Below are positions 60,195-64,000 of a DNA stretch of 64,000 bases, piece after piece; position 1 is the stretch's first letter, and each line of letters starts with the position of its first letter. The stretch lies in contig CM034240.1 in NCBI GenBank assembly GCA_019916065.1, positions 38,925,389 to 38,989,388 of the forward strand. The letters run 5' to 3'. The notes under the pieces were generated by a model, which was given only the letters and a program-made list of their open reading frames with translations, searched no databases and was not told the origin of the DNA. The position numbers were made by a program, and so were the translations under genes. Source of the DNA: Vitellaria paradoxa. Its lineage: Eukaryota; Streptophyta; Magnoliopsida; Ericales; Sapotaceae.

Positions 60195-63100
60195 GTCAAA
60201 CAAAATTTAGGTTATGAATCAATCTCTTTAAAATTTAAACATTAAAAGAATCAAATAATTTCATTTGTTAAATATAATGATACACTAACAGTATTTTGTT
60301 AAATATGAGTAAATAAACAATATCAAAGTAGGGGATGAATGCCAAAATTCAGAAAAGAAAGATCCTGAAAAGGGTAACATGGAGAGGAATTTTGGGGCTA
60401 ACATTAGAGTTGATGTCAAAACTCTGTGACGTTATTTTTTTGAATGGTTGAATTAAAATTTAATTGTTTTTATGTATTTATATATTTTTTAATTAAAATA
60501 TATTTAAATACATCAAAATCATTAAATTTTAATTTAACAATCCAAAAACTAATATCACCAAACCCTCTCCTCTTTCCTTGGAGAGTGGAATGGGATGGGG
60601 GGTGGTGGGGGTTGATGTGAAGGCAAGCCATGAATTGGAGAGTTCCTATAAGGATTTGGCTGGCCATCCAAGAAATATTTACATGCCCCATCTCTGAAGG
60701 AAATTTACACTGCTTTTCCATTTGCATACCCCAAAAAGAAGTAAAGGGAAGAAACAAGGAAACTGTCACTCTGGAAAAGCACAAATCTTCCTGGAAAATT
60801 ATATATAAACTGTCACTCTGGAAAAACACAAATCTTCCTGGAAAATCATATATCTTGTCCCTGAACTGCCACGCCCATGTACACTTATAATGGGTCTCAT
60901 AAATGTGTAGCATGACTTTAATAGGCATGGAGCGTTGTCCCAAGAGCACTGTAATTTATTTTGTCTTCCTCTGTGTTTTATGATGCGTTTGGTTTTGTTT
61001 TAACTTTTTTATTAGTTTTTTTTTTCTTTTATTTCTACTTTTATCAAAATTTAAATTTTTTGAAAATATAATTTTTAGGCGTGTTAAAAATTCACGTCTA
61101 TTTGGATAAAAATTAAAAAAAAATAAAAAATTAACTTTTTGTCCTTATTTTTTTACCCAAATGGATAGTCTTTACTTGAGCGAACGTGAACTGTTTAATT
61201 TTTTTTAATAAATACAATTAACACGGCTAAAAATTACATCTTCTAAAAAAATAAATTTTGATATGAAAAGTCAAGATTAAAAAAAAAAAAAAAAACTATA
61301 AGTGAAACTAAACGCAGAATTTTTCAAGTTTTTAAAAATTTTCTAAACTTTTAAACATATTAATCGTATTTGTTAAAAAAAAAAAAAAAAAGATGAAGTC
61401 AAGGCTGATCGAATTTTGAGTTTATCTTCCAAACGGAGTGACGTCAAGGCCAATCGGATTTTCCAAGCTTCATGAACCTTTAGATTGCCTAATCGCCGTC
61501 AACGCTTTTCATCATCGGATAGGTTTGCAAAGAAGAGGTTGGAAGGTTAGTGTTTGGGTTAATTTAAAGAGAAGTTCCCTTACATATTGTTTAAAAAAAA
61601 AAAAAAAAAAGGAATAAAATTTTTACTAAGGTTAAAGTGGTCAAATTAAACAAATGAGTTGCCACTAACAAAAAAAAAATTCATATGATAAATTAAATTT
61701 CAACTTTCAAAATATTCGATAAACTTGAAATATCTGAAAAATATTATGCGTTTTTAGTAAAAATAAAATAATTCTCATGATTAAAGCAGCCAATATTAAA
61801 TACTTACAAAATATTTAACTAATCAAAATGTATGAAATATATTTATATGAAATTATATACATATATAATAATACCATATATTATTTAAATGAACTCTCTA
61901 GCTTAACTAGACATTTTTAACACTTATACATGACTCATACTTGGTCGCTATACTTACTTTTTACTAATAGAGCAAATATATATTTTAAAAATATATGCAG
62001 CTGCTGAAATTCTCAAATGACCCATTGAAATTGTACCATTGTGATTGAGCTACACCGTACAGCACAACTCTTTCATAGGATTAGAGAGCATGATGCCTCA
62101 AGATCTTATGAGCTCACTAGTTCTCTTATATTTTCAATTGAAAAAAAAAAATTAATTATGAATAAGAGGTTATCCGCTTCTCCCTCCAAAGCATTGCCCT
62201 CACTAATTCAGCTCTCTTATTAAGAATTTTTAACTCTGTCCGGATGCTTCCACTCAAGTGAAACGATTTAATTTCGTCGTAATTACCCAATAATTACAGC
62301 TTAAATTAATAATTTTGTTTTAGGGAAGCCTTATTTTGTCACATTAAGAAGGAATTAAGTCAATCTTAAGTTTCGGTCTTTTAAAACTTTCATGTTAGTG
62401 ATTTATTTTTATTTGCATATACACTTTTTTTTTTTGAACGGTTAACCCTTGATGTATAGCACATAACCATTTACTTTTTCGAACCATTTTAATTACTTAA
62501 TTTGGGCATTCAGGGCATTTTCGATAATTTACTTTAAGTTATCAAAATAAAAAAAAAAAGAAAAAGAAATAAATAAATGTGCAGAAATAAAAAATATTCT
62601 CGTGTGTTGCCACTACGTTAAGTAAACTCGCTTGAGAAGACCTACAAAATACATGAATGTCAAGGAGAAAAAGGTTTCCGACTGAGAACTCTTTGGTAGT
62701 TAAGTCAATAACACTTTGAGAGAATAAATATTTAGAATATCAGAGTTCAATTGACAATAGTGAGCGTACCTTATTTGTGTACCTTATGAACTATTTATAG
62801 GAGAGAGAATGAATAAAATAATAGAGAAATAATTTGATAAATGATATCATTGTATTCTTCTTAAATATATTGACAGCTTACTTTACTTTTAATACTCATC
62901 ACTCAATATTCAATACGTATGGTAAATTTTAGAGTGGTAGGTATGATGTGTCAAGTGTCACTTTATATCTGTTAACGATATTGTAATAAATGAATTGAAT
63001 TAGTTATAATACCGTAGTTATGATTGCATTTAAACCAGTATTCATACACCTTACTGTTCAGATTGAATTGATGAGGTTAAGGATGAGACATGCCTGGTTC

Positions 63101-64000
63101 GAGCTCTCACTTGCTTGGCACAAATGTGTTTGGGAATGGAAGATCAATTGATTAGTACAAAAACAATTCATTAATATTTCAATCAAACACTTCTCACACC
63201 CAACTTAGTTTGGAAGCAGAGAGAGAAGTTAAATTTGTGGAAGACTTTCATTTGTACTGTGCTTGGGAATTGCCACGTGTTTGCCAGGTGTATCATATAT
63301 TTTTTGCGCCAACAATAAATAATGAGCCTCTCCCAAAGGAAATTACAAAGAAATCAAGACTTAATCACCAAATTCAATCGTTTATGTGACATTTGATTTG
63401 TATTTTTATTTTTTATTTTCTGTTTTATGTATTTTATGTTCTGAAAATCCCACAATGCATAAAACATAAAACACATTTAATTTGATATTTTTGATTGTCT
63501 ACGTTTTAGGATTCTCCTTCTTTTAAGTCCAAAAAGTTCGAAACGACTTTTATTAGTTTTGCATTTTATGTATAAACTCATTTTATGTTTTCTAAAACAA
63601 GTTTTTAAAACGTGACTAACTAAATACGTTTTCAAATATTTTTTTTATTTTTAAAAACATAAAATAAAAATTATGTTCAAAACAGTTATACCAAATAGCA
63701 GATTAGGGTTCGAAATTTCAAATTTTGCTCTTTTAGTAACTTTCAATTTAATAATTACAGTTAAAACAAAAGTCAAAATCGACATTCGTTAATTTTTTTT
63801 TTTTTTTTTTTGTGTTGATTATGAACCAATTAAGTATAAAATTCTGTTAATATCTTCCTTTTGTCATTTTAATAAATTTTTGGTATATTTTCGTCTCCAA
63901 TTCATGATTCATAGTGTTAGGGTACTTTTTTTTTTTTTTTTTTTTAAATTGGAGTTGTCGCTGCTTTAATAGATTATTGCATAAAAAAACAGGGACCTCT
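59429..64000. other. Intergenic AT-rich DNA to window end
   Basis: No gene recognised on either strand. The longest minus-strand frame (60949-60470, 159 codons) has no recognisable motif and includes a tandem repeat, so it is probably chance. 62590-62880 resembles a fragment of a plant LTR, with a 'ctatttatagg' TATA-like stretch. Several T or A homopolymers lie near 63797-63818 and 63928-63945. Confidence 0.5.
60760..60853. repeat. 47-bp tandem duplication
   Basis: 60760-60806 and 60807-60853 differ at only a few bases. Each reads AAACTGTCACTCTGGAAAA, then CACAAATCTTCCTGGAAAA, then an AT-rich end. Its composition is less AT-rich than the surroundings. Confidence 0.85.

Noticed and set aside
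60470..60949. Minus-strand open frame of 159 codons as a gene
   Set aside because: No start context, family motif or domain. The frame is kept open partly by a 47-bp tandem repeat, and the overlapping + frame is equally open.

Overview
This is nuclear DNA of a flowering plant, most likely a eudicot. It is AT-rich, contains two intron-rich plant genes with GT-AG splice sites, and is filled with plant-type transposable elements and microsatellites. No species call is possible from the sequence alone. Nothing bacterial or viral was seen: no operons, CRISPR arrays or rRNA genes. Two intact genes can be assembled codon by codon, both on the + strand. The first is PEX14 at 19058-30399 (12 exons, 537 aa), the peroxisomal membrane docking protein for import receptors. 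The second is DXR at 47809-56414 (12 exons, 472 aa), the plastid enzyme 1-deoxy-D-xylulose 5-phosphate reductoisomerase of the MEP isoprenoid pathway. They serve different organelles, and nothing here suggests that they work together. Layout: 1-1017 is transposon-derived sequence with one transposon-protein ORF. 1018-about 14275 (copy A) and 21568-about 31735 (copy B) are two halves of a large tandem duplication. Copy B lies inside the intact PEX14. Copy A carries PEX14 exons 3-12 plus the 3' flank, but no exon 1 or 2. Between the copies sit a decayed TTF-type hAT transposon (14836-18161, minus strand), a perfect 95-bp tandem repeat, and the PEX14 promoter and 5' leader. 31736-47100 is very AT-rich intergenic DNA holding degenerate elements, a possible Helitron 3' end, several tandem repeats and a dispersed repeat family. 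The DXR promoter follows, with a TATA box at 47694-47700, then DXR, then about 7.6 kb of intergenic DNA to the end of the window. The main discovery candidate is the partial PEX14 paralogue at 1121-13264. Its splice sites and reading frames are still open in nearly every exon, although exons 1-2 are missing. A 770-bp hAT-like MITE sits inside exon 10. That exon is 45 nt long with phase 0 on both sides, so skipping it would restore a continuous frame. Copy A has also collected a nested set of elements (Tourist-like, hAT-like, LTR) that copy B mostly lacks. The pair is therefore a readable record of events before and after the duplication.
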